Shown: positions 1 to 6,882 of the stretch, one piece after another
How positions within the stretch are numbered: position 1 is the stretch's first letter
How the letters are laid out: every line of letters begins with the position of its first letter
From: Hyphomicrobiales bacterium
GTDB lineage: Bacteria; Pseudomonadota; Alphaproteobacteria; Rhizobiales; Aestuariivirgaceae
Direction: 5' to 3'
DNA: 9,951 nucleotides
Assembly (NCBI GenBank): GCA_013002595.1
Contig: JABDJG010000150.1
Coordinates: 1-9,951, forward strand
Notes under the pieces: model-generated
What the model was told of the DNA's origin: nothing
The model's database searches: none
What the model saw: only the letters and a program-made list of their open reading frames with translations
Made by a program: the position numbers and the translations under genes

Positions 1-656
1 CCGGCGTTGCGGGCACCGCCGCCGGCGATGATGACGGGGGCTTTTGCGTCCTTGAGCAGGCCAACAGCGGCATCGATATCCTCACGGCGCGGTGCCGGAG
101 CCGATGGCACGGTGCGGGCGGTCCAGCCGTCGCCGGCGGGTGATGACATGACGTCAATGGGGACTTCGATGTAGCATGGGCGGGGTCGCTCGCTGGCGAA
201 TTTGCCGAAGGCTTCGGCGATGAGGTCGCGGGCGTCTCTTGCGGTATAGGCGGTAGCGGCGGACTGAGTGACGGTTGCCGCCGCGCCGCGCTGGTCCTGC
301 ATTTCGTGCAGGCGGCCGCGGCCCTGAGCTGCATCGCCGACATCAAGGGTTGAGGCGAGCACCAGCATGGAGACCGAGTCCGAATAGGCCTGGCCGAGCG
401 GGGTCATGATGTTGGTGAGCCCTGGACCGGTGATGATGAAACAGACACCGGGCTTGCCGGTTGCCCGGGCATAGCCGTCGGCCATGAAACCGGCGCCCTG
501 TTCATGGCGCGGCAGGATGTGGGTGATGCCCGAGCGCGGCAGGGCGCGGTACATTTCGACGTTGTGGACGCCGGGAATGCCGAACACCGTATCGACACCA
601 TATTCTTCCAAGAGACCGACAATGGCCTCGCCCGTTGACAGTTCCGCCCGGCTCAT
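1..656 (-). CDS. Thiamine-diphosphate-dependent decarboxylase, AruI-like (N-terminal part; cut by window edge)
   Basis: Reading leftward from an ATG at 656-654, an open frame of 218 complete codons runs off the window. It carries the N-terminal pyrimidine-binding domain of the acetolactate synthase/pyruvate decarboxylase superfamily: VFGIPG near residue 25, then RHEQGAGFMADGYAR at about 50-64, whose Glu52 should be the residue that activates the ThDP aminopyrimidine. ITGPGLTN (75-82) and CYIEVPIDV (161-169) follow, and the central domain begins near 190. From memory, the GIPGVH and HEQGAGFMADGYAR stretches resemble 5-guanidino-2-oxopentanoate decarboxylase (AruI of the arginine transaminase pathway) more than biosynthetic IlvB, but the C-terminal half that would help decide is absent. 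A GGAG Shine-Dalgarno lies 8 nt before the start. It is the fifth gene of the operon, 32 nt after the dppF-like gene, so it probably acts on an imported compound. Superfamily is certain; the AruI assignment is tentative. Confidence 0.85.
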   Translation of the reverse strand, partial: MSRAELSTGEAIVGLLEEYGVDTVFGIPGVHNVEMYRALPRSGITHILPRHEQGAGFMADGYARATGKPGVCFIITGPGLTNIMTPLGQAYSDSVSMLVLASTLDVGDAAQGRGRLHEMQDQRGAAATVTQSAATAYTARDARDLIAEAFGKFASERPRPCYIEVPIDVMSSPAGDGWTARTVPSAPAPRREDIDAAVGLLKDAKAPVIIAGGGARNA

Positions 657-664
657 TTTACCGT

Positions 665-668
665 CTCC
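665..668 (-). promoter_or_regulatory. Shine-Dalgarno of the ThDP decarboxylase gene
   Basis: On the minus strand GGAG stands 8 nt before the ATG at 656. It lies in the 32-nt gap after the stop of the preceding ATPase gene, so this gene has its own ribosome entry and need not depend on coupling. It fixes the start, because the ORF runs off the window and cannot be judged by its length. Confidence 0.7.
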
Positions 669-688
669 ATCGAAGAGTTTCTCATTGT

Positions 689-1660
689 CTACTGCTCGAA
701 AACCGCATGGCAGGCAACCTTTGCAGTGTGGCTGTCCAGCAATTCCGGCCGTTCGAGCGTACACCGTCCGAAGGCCAGCGAGCAGCGCGGGTTGAAGGCG
801 CAGCCGGCGGGTGGGTCGATCGGCGACGGCAGCTCTCCGGCCAGCACGATGCGCTCCTTCTTGGCGGTTGGATTGGCAATCGGGGTCGCCGACAGGAGCG
901 CGCGCGTATAGGGGTGCCTGGGGGTCTCGAACAATCGCTCCCGGGTCGTATGTTCGACCGGGCGGCCGAGATACATTACCATCACCTCGTCGGCGATGTG
1001 CTTGACCACCGACAGGTCGTGACTGATGAACAGATAGGCAAGGTCGTGGGTATCCTGCAGTTCTGCCAGGAGATTGAGTACCTGGGCCTGGATCGAGACA
1101 TCGAGCGCCGACACCGGCTCGTCGAGGACTAAGATCTCGGGATCAAGCATCAGGGCACGGGCAATGGCGATACGCTGGCGCTGGCCGCCGGAGAACATAT
1201 GCGGATAGCGGTCATAGTGCTCGGATCTGAGACCAACGCGGGCCATCATGGCGCGCGCCTTTTCGGCACGTTCGGCCTTGGGCATGCTGGTGTTGACCAG
1301 GAGAGGTTCTTCAAGCGCGGCGCCAATCCGCTGCCGGGGATTGAGCGAGCCATAAGGGTTCTGAAAGACGATCTGCACCTTGGAGCGCAGGCTCTTTATC
1401 TTGCTCCGGCTGGCCTTGGCAATGTCTTCACCGCCGATGATCAACTCACCGGAGGTTGGCGGCTCGATCATGGTGACGAGGCGGGCCAGGGTCGACTTGC
1501 CGCAACCGCTTTCACCGACGACGGCAAGCGTCTTGCGCTTTTGCAGGGTGAAGCTGGCGCCGTCGAGCGCCTTGAGCACGGCCGGCTTTTGAAAGTTGCC
1601 GCGCGCGACCGGGTAGTGCCGGGTCAGATCGGTGGCTGTGAGAACGGTATCACTTTCCAC
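689..1660 (-). CDS. Dipeptide/oligopeptide ABC transporter ATP-binding protein, DppF/OppF-like
   Basis: Cytoplasmic ATPase subunit that powers a peptide-type importer as partner of the DppD-like protein encoded just upstream. Counting from the GTG at 1660 (323 aa), it shows Walker A GESGCGKST (49-57), a Q-loop Gln at about 100, the signature FSGGQRQR (156-163), Walker B ILVLDEP (176-182) and an H-loop His214. The C-terminal HPYTRALL and the cysteine set (about 287, 293, 300, 317) belong to the oligopeptide-transporter C-terminal domain. The frame is open to an ATG at 1675, but that codon has no ribosome binding site. The GTG at 1660 has GAGG 7 nt upstream and overlaps the last codons of the preceding gene (stop 1652-1650), so GTG is preferred. 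The family is clear; the transported substrate cannot be read from the ATPase. Confidence 0.93.
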   Translation of the reverse strand: MESDTVLTATDLTRHYPVARGNFQKPAVLKALDGASFTLQKRKTLAVVGESGCGKSTLARLVTMIEPPTSGELIIGGEDIAKASRSKIKSLRSKVQIVFQNPYGSLNPRQRIGAALEEPLLVNTSMPKAERAEKARAMMARVGLRSEHYDRYPHMFSGGQRQRIAIARALMLDPEILVLDEPVSALDVSIQAQVLNLLAELQDTHDLAYLFISHDLSVVKHIADEVMVMYLGRPVEHTTRERLFETPRHPYTRALLSATPIANPTAKKERIVLAGELPSPIDPPAGCAFNPRCSLAFGRCTLERPELLDSHTAKVACHAVFEQ

Positions 1661-2653
1661 GCCGCAACCTCGCATCAGGATGTTTGAAAGGTTTACCCTT
1701 CATGAGCGGGTAAAAGCACAAGGCTGCGCCCATGTCGGCGTCGTGCTGGATAGGTGAAAATTCCCGGCAATGTTTAGTTGCCAGCTTGCAGCGCGGTGAA
1801 AAAAGACAGCCGGACGGCCGGTCGAACTGACCGGGCACGACACCTGGGATCGAGGGCAGCTGGCGCGATTTGGCGCGCTCGGGCAGGGCCGCCAGGAGGG
1901 CGGCGGTATAGGGATGATGCGGGTCCTTGAACAGGCCCTTGACAGTCTGCTCCTCGACCTTCTGGCCGGCATATTGCACCGATACCCGTTCAGCGGTTTC
2001 TGCCACCACGCCCATATCGTGGGTGATCAGCACCAGGGCCATGCCGGTGTCTTTTTGCAACTGCAGCAGCAGATCGAGGATCTGTGCCTGAATAGTAACA
2101 TCAAGTGCCGTGGTCGGCTCATCGGCGATCAGCAATTTGGGGTTGCACGAGATCGCCATGGCGATCATCACTCGCTGGCTCATGCCGCCAGACAGCTGAT
2201 GCGGGAACGATGACAGGCGTTTTTCCGGTGCCGGAATACCAACCGCTTCAAGCAGTTCAATGGCGCGTTTGCGGCGGGTGGCGCGGTCCATTTTCATGTG
2301 GAACTTGAGCGCTTCGGTGAGCTGGAAGCCAACCGTGAAGCACGGATTGAGGCTCGACATCGGCTCCTGGAAGATCATCGCGATGTCCTTGCCGATGATA
2401 TCGCGGCGCTGGCGCGGTGTCAGGGAAAGCAGGTCACGGCCTTGAAATGTAAGACGGTCGGCGGTGACGTTGGCGGTCCAGGGCAAAAGACCCATGACGG
2501 CGAGCATGGAGACCGATTTTCCGGAACCCGATTCTCCGACGATGGCCAGCACCTCGCGGGCATCGACGCTGAGCGAGATATTGTCGACGGCGCGGAAGGC
2601 ACCGTGGGCGGTGGCAAAGTCGACGCTGAGGTTATCAATCTCAAGGACGGCCA

Positions 2654-2654
<1 letters not shown>
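1650..2654 (-). CDS. Dipeptide/oligopeptide ABC transporter ATP-binding protein, DppD/OppD-like
   Basis: First of two ATPase subunits of the importer, expected on the cytoplasmic face of the DppB/DppC-like pore. In the 334-aa product: Walker A GESGSGKS (40-47), Q-loop FQEP (Gln96), signature LSGGMSQR (154-161), Walker B LLIADEP (174-180), D-loop ALD, and switch His212 in ITHD. The tail has HPYTAALL and four cysteines (about 283, 289, 296, 313), typical of DppD/OppD and linked to an iron-sulfur site in some members. The ATG at 2654-2652 shares its A with the stop of the preceding permease gene (TGATG). An AGAGG 5 nt upstream fits this ATG better than the GTG at 2657. Its end overlaps the dppF-like gene. 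Every ATPase motif is intact, so it should be functional. Confidence 0.94.
1668..1671 (-). promoter_or_regulatory. Shine-Dalgarno that selects a GTG start for the dppF-like gene
   Basis: On the minus strand GAGG stands 7 nt before GTG (1660-1658). The upstream in-frame ATG (1675-1673) has only an AC-rich stretch before it. Both lie inside the end of the preceding ATPase gene, so translation is probably coupled. Confidence 0.6.
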
Positions 2655-3568
<914 letters not shown>

Positions 3569-3572
3569 AGGT

Positions 3573-4583
3573 TCAGCCCGTGTGCCTGATCTTGGGATTG
3601 ATCAGTCCGTAAAGCGCATCGACGATGAGATTGACCAACATCACGATGGCAGCGATCAGCAGCAGCCCGCCCTGGACCACCGGATAGTCGCGCCGGGTGA
3701 TGGATTCAACCATCCACTTGCCAATGCCTGGCCAGGAAAAGATCGTTTCGGTCAAAATGGCGCCGCCGAAGAGCACCCCGACCTGCAGGCCAATTGTCGT
3801 GATGACCGGGATGAAAGCATTGCGCAGGGCATGAACGGCGATAACGCGAAACGGCGGCAGGCCCTTGGCGCGCGCGGTGCGCACATAGTCTTCACTCAGT
3901 ACCTCAAGCATGGCTGAACGGGTTTGCCGGGCAATCACCGCCAGGGGGATGGTGCCGAGCACGATGGTCGGCAGGATCAGGTGCGACAAGGTGGAGGTAA
4001 AGGCGCCTTTCTGGCCGGACAGCAAACTGTCGATGAGCATGAAGCCGGTCACGGGCGGGAAAAAATAGAGCAGGCTGATCCGGCCGGCGACCGGCGTCCA
4101 ATTGAGGGTCACGGAAAAAAAGATGATGAGCAGCAGGCCCCACCAGAAAATCGGCATGGAGTAACCGACCAGGGCTGTCCCCATCACGCCATGATCGAAA
4201 ATCGAGCCGCGCCTGATGGCAGCGATGACGCCGGCCGGCACGCCGATGACGATGGCAAAGATAATGCCGCACAGCGCCAGTTCGATGGTGGCTGGAAACA
4301 GAGTGAAAAACTCGCTCAATACCGGGTTTTTGGAGACGATCGAGGTGCCGAGATCGCCTTGGAACGCGTTGCTCAGGAAGTCCCAGTACTGTTCATACAA
4401 CGGCCGGTCATAACCGAAGCGCTTGAGCAGTTCGGCATGACGTTCCGGAGTCAACCCGCGCTCACCGGCCATCAGCAGAACCGGGTCGCCCGGGATCATG
4501 CGGATAAAACTGAATGCGGCAATGGTAATCCCGAGGAATGTCGGAATGAGTAGCCCAATGCGCCGGAGAAGAAATGCAAGCAT
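3573..4583 (-). CDS. Dipeptide/oligopeptide ABC transporter permease, DppB/OppB-like
   Basis: Inner-membrane channel subunit, 336 aa, partner of the DppC-like protein. The N-terminal membrane segment (about 9-29) is followed by the family's PGDP motif (31-34), a periplasmic stretch with LTPERHAELLKRFGYDRPL, GDLGTS (76-81), and hydrophobic segments near 98-122, 134-160, 200-218, 256-280 and 303-326. The EAA loop reads YVRTARAKGL (233-242) and HALRNAFIPV (251-260), and WPGIG lies at 284-288. The ATG at 4583 has AGGG 7 nt upstream (4594-4591 on the minus strand); a second ATG at 4587 is out of frame. It is the first gene of the operon in this window. No solute-binding protein gene precedes it: the upstream DNA is palindromic repeats and an insertion sequence. 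Confidence 0.94.
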   Translation of the reverse strand: MLAFLLRRIGLLIPTFLGITIAAFSFIRMIPGDPVLLMAGERGLTPERHAELLKRFGYDRPLYEQYWDFLSNAFQGDLGTSIVSKNPVLSEFFTLFPATIELALCGIIFAIVIGVPAGVIAAIRRGSIFDHGVMGTALVGYSMPIFWWGLLLIIFFSVTLNWTPVAGRISLLYFFPPVTGFMLIDSLLSGQKGAFTSTLSHLILPTIVLGTIPLAVIARQTRSAMLEVLSEDYVRTARAKGLPPFRVIAVHALRNAFIPVITTIGLQVGVLFGGAILTETIFSWPGIGKWMVESITRRDYPVVQGGLLLIAAIVMLVNLIVDALYGLINPKIRHTG

Positions 4584-4595
4584 GCATCAACCCTA

Positions 4596-4643
4596 GATCA
4601 GTTCACGTTTTGATGGAAACATCAAAACGAGAGGAAACTGATC
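4596..4643. repeat. Palindromic intergenic element (left repeat 1)
   Basis: The outer arms GATCAGTT (4596-4603) and AACTGATC (4636-4643) enclose a perfect inner hairpin, CGTTTTGATG (4606-4615) and CATCAAAACG (4620-4629), around a GAAA tetraloop. A CTAG overlaps its left edge. It lies 13 bp upstream of the DppB-like start and will be part of, or sit next to, that operon's 5' untranslated region. No U-tract follows either strand, so I read it as a REP-type repeat rather than a terminator. Confidence 0.75.
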
Positions 4644-4656
4644 GTCGCAACAATGT

Positions 4657-4708
4657 TAGAGGGCGATTCACGTCTTTGATTGATTCAATCAAAGACGATC
4701 GCGCTCTA
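4657..4708. repeat. Palindromic intergenic element with TAGAG/CTCTA ends (left repeat 2)
   Basis: A 52-bp hairpin. The outer arms 4657-4667 and 4698-4708 pair at 10 of 11 positions. After a 3-nt bulge (4668-4670), the inner arms 4671-4683 and 4685-4697 are perfect over 13 bp around one central base. It begins TAGAG and ends CTCTA, like the larger palindrome at 5762-5926, so the two look like members of one family of alphaproteobacterial intergenic repeats. The IS481-family element is inserted at its right end. Confidence 0.8.
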
Positions 4709-4710
4709 GA
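4706..4710. repeat. Target-site duplication CTAGA, left copy
   Basis: CTAGA directly before the left end of the IS is repeated directly after its right end. IS481-family elements are known to prefer CTAG-containing targets. Confidence 0.8.
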
Positions 4711-4733
4711 TGTGAGCTCTCAATAGGTTGTCC
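4711..4733 (+). repeat. IS left terminal inverted repeat (IRL)
   Basis: It starts TGTGAGCTCTC and continues with AATAGGTTGTCC. Its complement stands at the other end of the element with four differences, all at positions 5-8. Confidence 0.85.
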
Positions 4734-4779
4734 ATTCGAGCCAAACCGAGGAGACTGGAGTTACCAGACTTCAACCTTC

Positions 4780-4785
4780 AAGGAG
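4780..4785 (+). promoter_or_regulatory. Shine-Dalgarno of the transposase gene
   Basis: AAGGAG lies 8 nt before ATG 4794-4796. It fixes the start there, although the frame is open 22 codons further upstream into the inverted repeat. Confidence 0.8.
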
Positions 4786-4793
4786 AAGCTCGA

Positions 4794-5765
4794 ATGAACA
4801 TTCACAAGAATGCCCGCCTGACACCGATCCGTCGAGCAGAAATGGCGATCTCGGTCATTGAGGGCCGCCTGTCCAAGGCACAAGCCGCTGAGGTCTATGG
4901 TGTGTCATCCAAGGTGGTGAGCCGATGGGTTGAACGCTACAAGGCTCTGGGCATTGAAGGAATGACAGATCGCAGCTCACGGCCTCACAGGCTGAACAGA
5001 CCCACACCGGACCATATCGTTCAACGCATTATTGATCTCAGGCGCCAGCGGCTCACCGGCAAGCACATTGCCCGCGAGGTTTGCGTATCACCGGCGACCG
5101 TCAGCCGGGTGTTGCAGCGCGCCGGCCTGTCACGGCTCAAGGACCTGGAGCCCAAACAGCCTGAACGGCGCTATCAGTACAATCATCCCGGTGACATGAT
5201 CCATCTCGATATCAAAAAGTTTGGCCGTTTTGAGCGGCCGGGCCACCGCGTCACCGGGGACCGTACAGGCCAGTCAAATCCTCGCTCTGGAGCCAAAAAC
5301 GGTTATGGCTGGGAGTACCTGCATGTGTGTATCGATGATGCCTCGCGCATCGCCTTCACCGACATCTACCCGGACGAGAAAAAGCAAAGCGCCGTTGCCT
5401 TCCTCAAGGCGGCAATCGACTACTATCGCCGTCTGGGCATCACCATTACCCGTGTCATGACCGACAACGGCTCGTGTTATAAGTCCTTTGCCTTCAGGGA
5501 TCTGTGCAAACAACTCGGCCTCAGACACATAAGGACCAAACCTTATACGCCGCGCACCAACGGCAAGGCCGAGCGGTTCATCAAAACCGCCATCACCGAA
5601 TGGGCCTATGCAATGGCCTATCAGACATCAAAGCAAAGAGCTGACTATCTGCCAAAGTGGACCCACATGTACAATTGGCATAGGCCCCATGGCGGGATAA
5701 AATATCAAACACCAATCAGTGTCCTATGTATGAACCGGGACAACCTATTGAGGTTCCACAACTAG
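4794..5765 (+). CDS. IS481-family transposase (DDE type)
   Basis: A 323-aa transposase that cuts and joins the ends of its own element. Residues about 12-60 form a helix-turn-helix of the IS481 type (KAQAAEVYGVSSKVVSRWVERY), and a second DNA-binding region at about 72-112 includes SPATVSRVLQRAGLSRL. The integrase-like catalytic core follows: Asp139 in HLDIKKFGR, Asp224 in VMTDNGS, and Glu260 in NGKAERF. The second Asp and the Glu are separated by 35 residues, the DDE spacing of this group. YTPRTNGKAERF and the late NWHRPHGG motif are also typical. The reading frame continues through the right inverted repeat, and its TAG stop (5763-5765) lies in the duplicated target sequence, not in the IS. 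No frameshift or missing catalytic residue is seen. Confidence 0.96.
   Translation: MNIHKNARLTPIRRAEMAISVIEGRLSKAQAAEVYGVSSKVVSRWVERYKALGIEGMTDRSSRPHRLNRPTPDHIVQRIIDLRRQRLTGKHIAREVCVSPATVSRVLQRAGLSRLKDLEPKQPERRYQYNHPGDMIHLDIKKFGRFERPGHRVTGDRTGQSNPRSGAKNGYGWEYLHVCIDDASRIAFTDIYPDEKKQSAVAFLKAAIDYYRRLGITITRVMTDNGSCYKSFAFRDLCKQLGLRHIRTKPYTPRTNGKAERFIKTAITEWAYAMAYQTSKQRADYLPKWTHMYNWHRPHGGIKYQTPISVLCMNRDNLLRFHN
5738..5760 (-). repeat. IS right terminal inverted repeat (IRR)
   Basis: Read on the minus strand it is TGTGGAACCTCAATAGG followed by TTGTCC, matching IRL at 19 of 23 positions. It overlaps the last codons of the transposase gene. Confidence 0.85.
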
Positions 5766-5766
5766 A
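5762..5766. repeat. Target-site duplication CTAGA, right copy
   Basis: It is identical to 4706-4710 and contains the TAG that ends the transposase frame. Confidence 0.8.
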
Positions 5767-5883
5767 GCATGTTTTGCTTATACGGAACCATTTGATGGTC
5801 CAAATCGGCCCATCGGACGTCGTTAAGAAACTTACCCGATGCACCACATCGCGTTGCGTTTCTTTACTAGCCGAGTGAACCGA

Positions 5884-5911
5884 TTTGGACCATCAAATGG
5901 TTCCGTATAAG
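5884..5911 (+). promoter_or_regulatory. Possible sigma-70-like promoter in the right palindrome arm, reading toward phzF1
   Basis: TTTGGA (5884-5889) and TATAAG (5906-5911) are separated by 16 nt. The -10 matches the consensus at five of six positions; the -35 is weak. It is the only reasonable pair I see in the DNA next to the phzF genes. Palindromic symmetry gives the left arm the same motif facing the other way (TATAAG at 5782-5777, minus strand). Confidence 0.35.
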
Positions 5912-5955
5912 CAAAACATGCTCTAGACTCTGGCCCGACTCACGAAAAGGCTCAC

Positions 5956-6882
5956 ATGGAATACCAATTCTATACGCTTGACGTCTTCACAACCGAGCGC
6001 TTTACCGGCAACGGTCTGGCAATTGTCATGGGTGCGGACGGGTTGACCGATCAGCAGATGCAGACCGTGGCGCGCGAGTTCAATCTGTCCGAAACGGTTT
6101 TCTTGCAAACCCCGCACGACAGCTACAACACCGCAAAGATGCGAATTTTTACGCCCGGCAAGGAATTGCCTTTTGCCGGCCACCCGACCATTGGCACCGC
6201 CGTCCTGCTGGCCTGGCACAGCGAGGAAAGCTGCACCGACATCCGCCTCGAACAAGCGCTCGGCATGGTGCCGGTCCATGTCGACGATGTCACCGGCGAC
6301 TGCGGCTATGCCCAACTCGCAGCCCCGGCTCTGCCCGAGCCGCCGCGCCAGGTGTCAAGCACCGAGGCGATCGCCGCTGCCATCGGGGTCGAACCGTCCG
6401 ACATCGGTTTTGACAATCACCAACCGCACCTGGTCAAGGCCGGTAACGAATTTCTGTTCGTGCCGCTCAACTCCCTGGCCGCGGTCGAAAAGTCCATGGT
6501 CAATCCGGCAGCCCGTCAAGACCTGCTTGGCGCTGAAGGTCTGGTCGGCGCCTTTGTCTATTGCCGCAGCGGCGTATCGGCAACGGCCGACTTCCATGGC
6601 CGCATGTTCGGTTCGCCGGCATCGGGCATCGTCGAAGACCCGGCGACCGGCAGCGCCGTTGCCGCTTTTCCCGGCCAGTTGGTGGCCTGCGAGACGCTTG
6701 AGGACAACATGCACCAATGGCATATAGAACAGGGTTTCGAAATGGGCCGCGCCAGCGACCTGTTCCTGGAAGCCGACATTGCCCATGGCGCGCTGAAAGC
6801 GGTTCGGGTTGGCGGCCATGCGGTCACGGTCTCGCACGGCTTGATCGATATCCGATCGGGTACGGAGCCGGCAGCTACCTAA
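5956..6882 (+). CDS. PhzF-family isomerase/epimerase-like protein (first of tandem pair)
   Basis: A 308-aa member of the PhzF family, two-lobed proteins with the diaminopimelate-epimerase fold. PhzF itself isomerises 2,3-dihydro-3-hydroxyanthranilate in phenazine synthesis; most relatives have no known substrate. Seen here: TLDVFT near the N-terminus, NLSETVF with Glu46 at the position of the PhzF catalytic acid, ELPFAGHPTIGTA with His76, and EDPATGSA with Asp228, then FEMGRAS (261-267). The usual GNPLA is GNGLA. ATG 5956 is preceded by AAAGG 5 nt upstream. It abuts the second copy with no spacer (TAA then ATG), so the two are co-translated. There are no phenazine genes here, so a phenazine role is unlikely. 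The product probably acts in the cytoplasm; PhzF proteins are typically dimers. Confidence 0.93.
   Translation: MEYQFYTLDVFTTERFTGNGLAIVMGADGLTDQQMQTVAREFNLSETVFLQTPHDSYNTAKMRIFTPGKELPFAGHPTIGTAVLLAWHSEESCTDIRLEQALGMVPVHVDDVTGDCGYAQLAAPALPEPPRQVSSTEAIAAAIGVEPSDIGFDNHQPHLVKAGNEFLFVPLNSLAAVEKSMVNPAARQDLLGAEGLVGAFVYCRSGVSATADFHGRMFGSPASGIVEDPATGSAVAAFPGQLVACETLEDNMHQWHIEQGFEMGRASDLFLEADIAHGALKAVRVGGHAVTVSHGLIDIRSGTEPAAT

Larger units (their letters stand above)
4711..5761 (+). mobile_element. Complete IS481-family insertion sequence, 1,051 bp
   Basis: The element carries one transposase gene and has imperfect terminal inverted repeats. The left end at 4711-4733 and the right end at 5738-5760 match at 19 of 23 positions, including a block of 15 identical bases (TCAATAGGTTGTCC with the preceding C). 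A 5-bp CTAGA duplication flanks it. Removing the IS and one duplication copy restores a continuous sequence in which two palindromes meet at TCTAGAGC. Structure, ends and transposase are all intact, so it may still be active. It lies between the divergent transporter operon and the phzF pair, with its transposase pointing at the latter. Confidence 0.93.
5762..5926. repeat. 165-bp palindrome with perfect 47-bp arms, MITE/REP-like
   Basis: The left arm 5762-5808 and right arm 5880-5926 are exact reverse complements over all 47 bp. Both ends are CTAGAGCATG or its complement. The 71-nt centre has further symmetry: GTTAAGAAAC (5822-5831) and GTTTCTTTAC (about 5858-5867) pair with one mismatch, and CGATG/CATCG forms a small inner hairpin. 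There is no coding capacity. CTAG ends, long terminal inverted repeats and small size fit a miniature inverted-repeat element or a large member of the alphaproteobacterial TAGAGC palindromes; I cannot name the family. It ends 29 bp before the first phzF-like gene, so it must lie in that gene's promoter or leader. Confidence 0.9.

Noticed and set aside
4606..4629. GAAA-tetraloop hairpin as an intrinsic terminator
   Set aside because: No U-tract follows on either strand, and it is upstream of the divergent genes, not at a gene end.
4728..4793. Upstream extension of the transposase from TTG 4728
   Set aside because: It begins inside the left inverted repeat and lacks a Shine-Dalgarno; AAGGAG at 4780-4785 supports ATG 4794.
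4584..5955. CRISPR array or defence island in the repeat-rich intergenic region
   Set aside because: The repeats are single palindromes of different sequence, not regularly spaced direct repeats, and no cas or defence gene is present.
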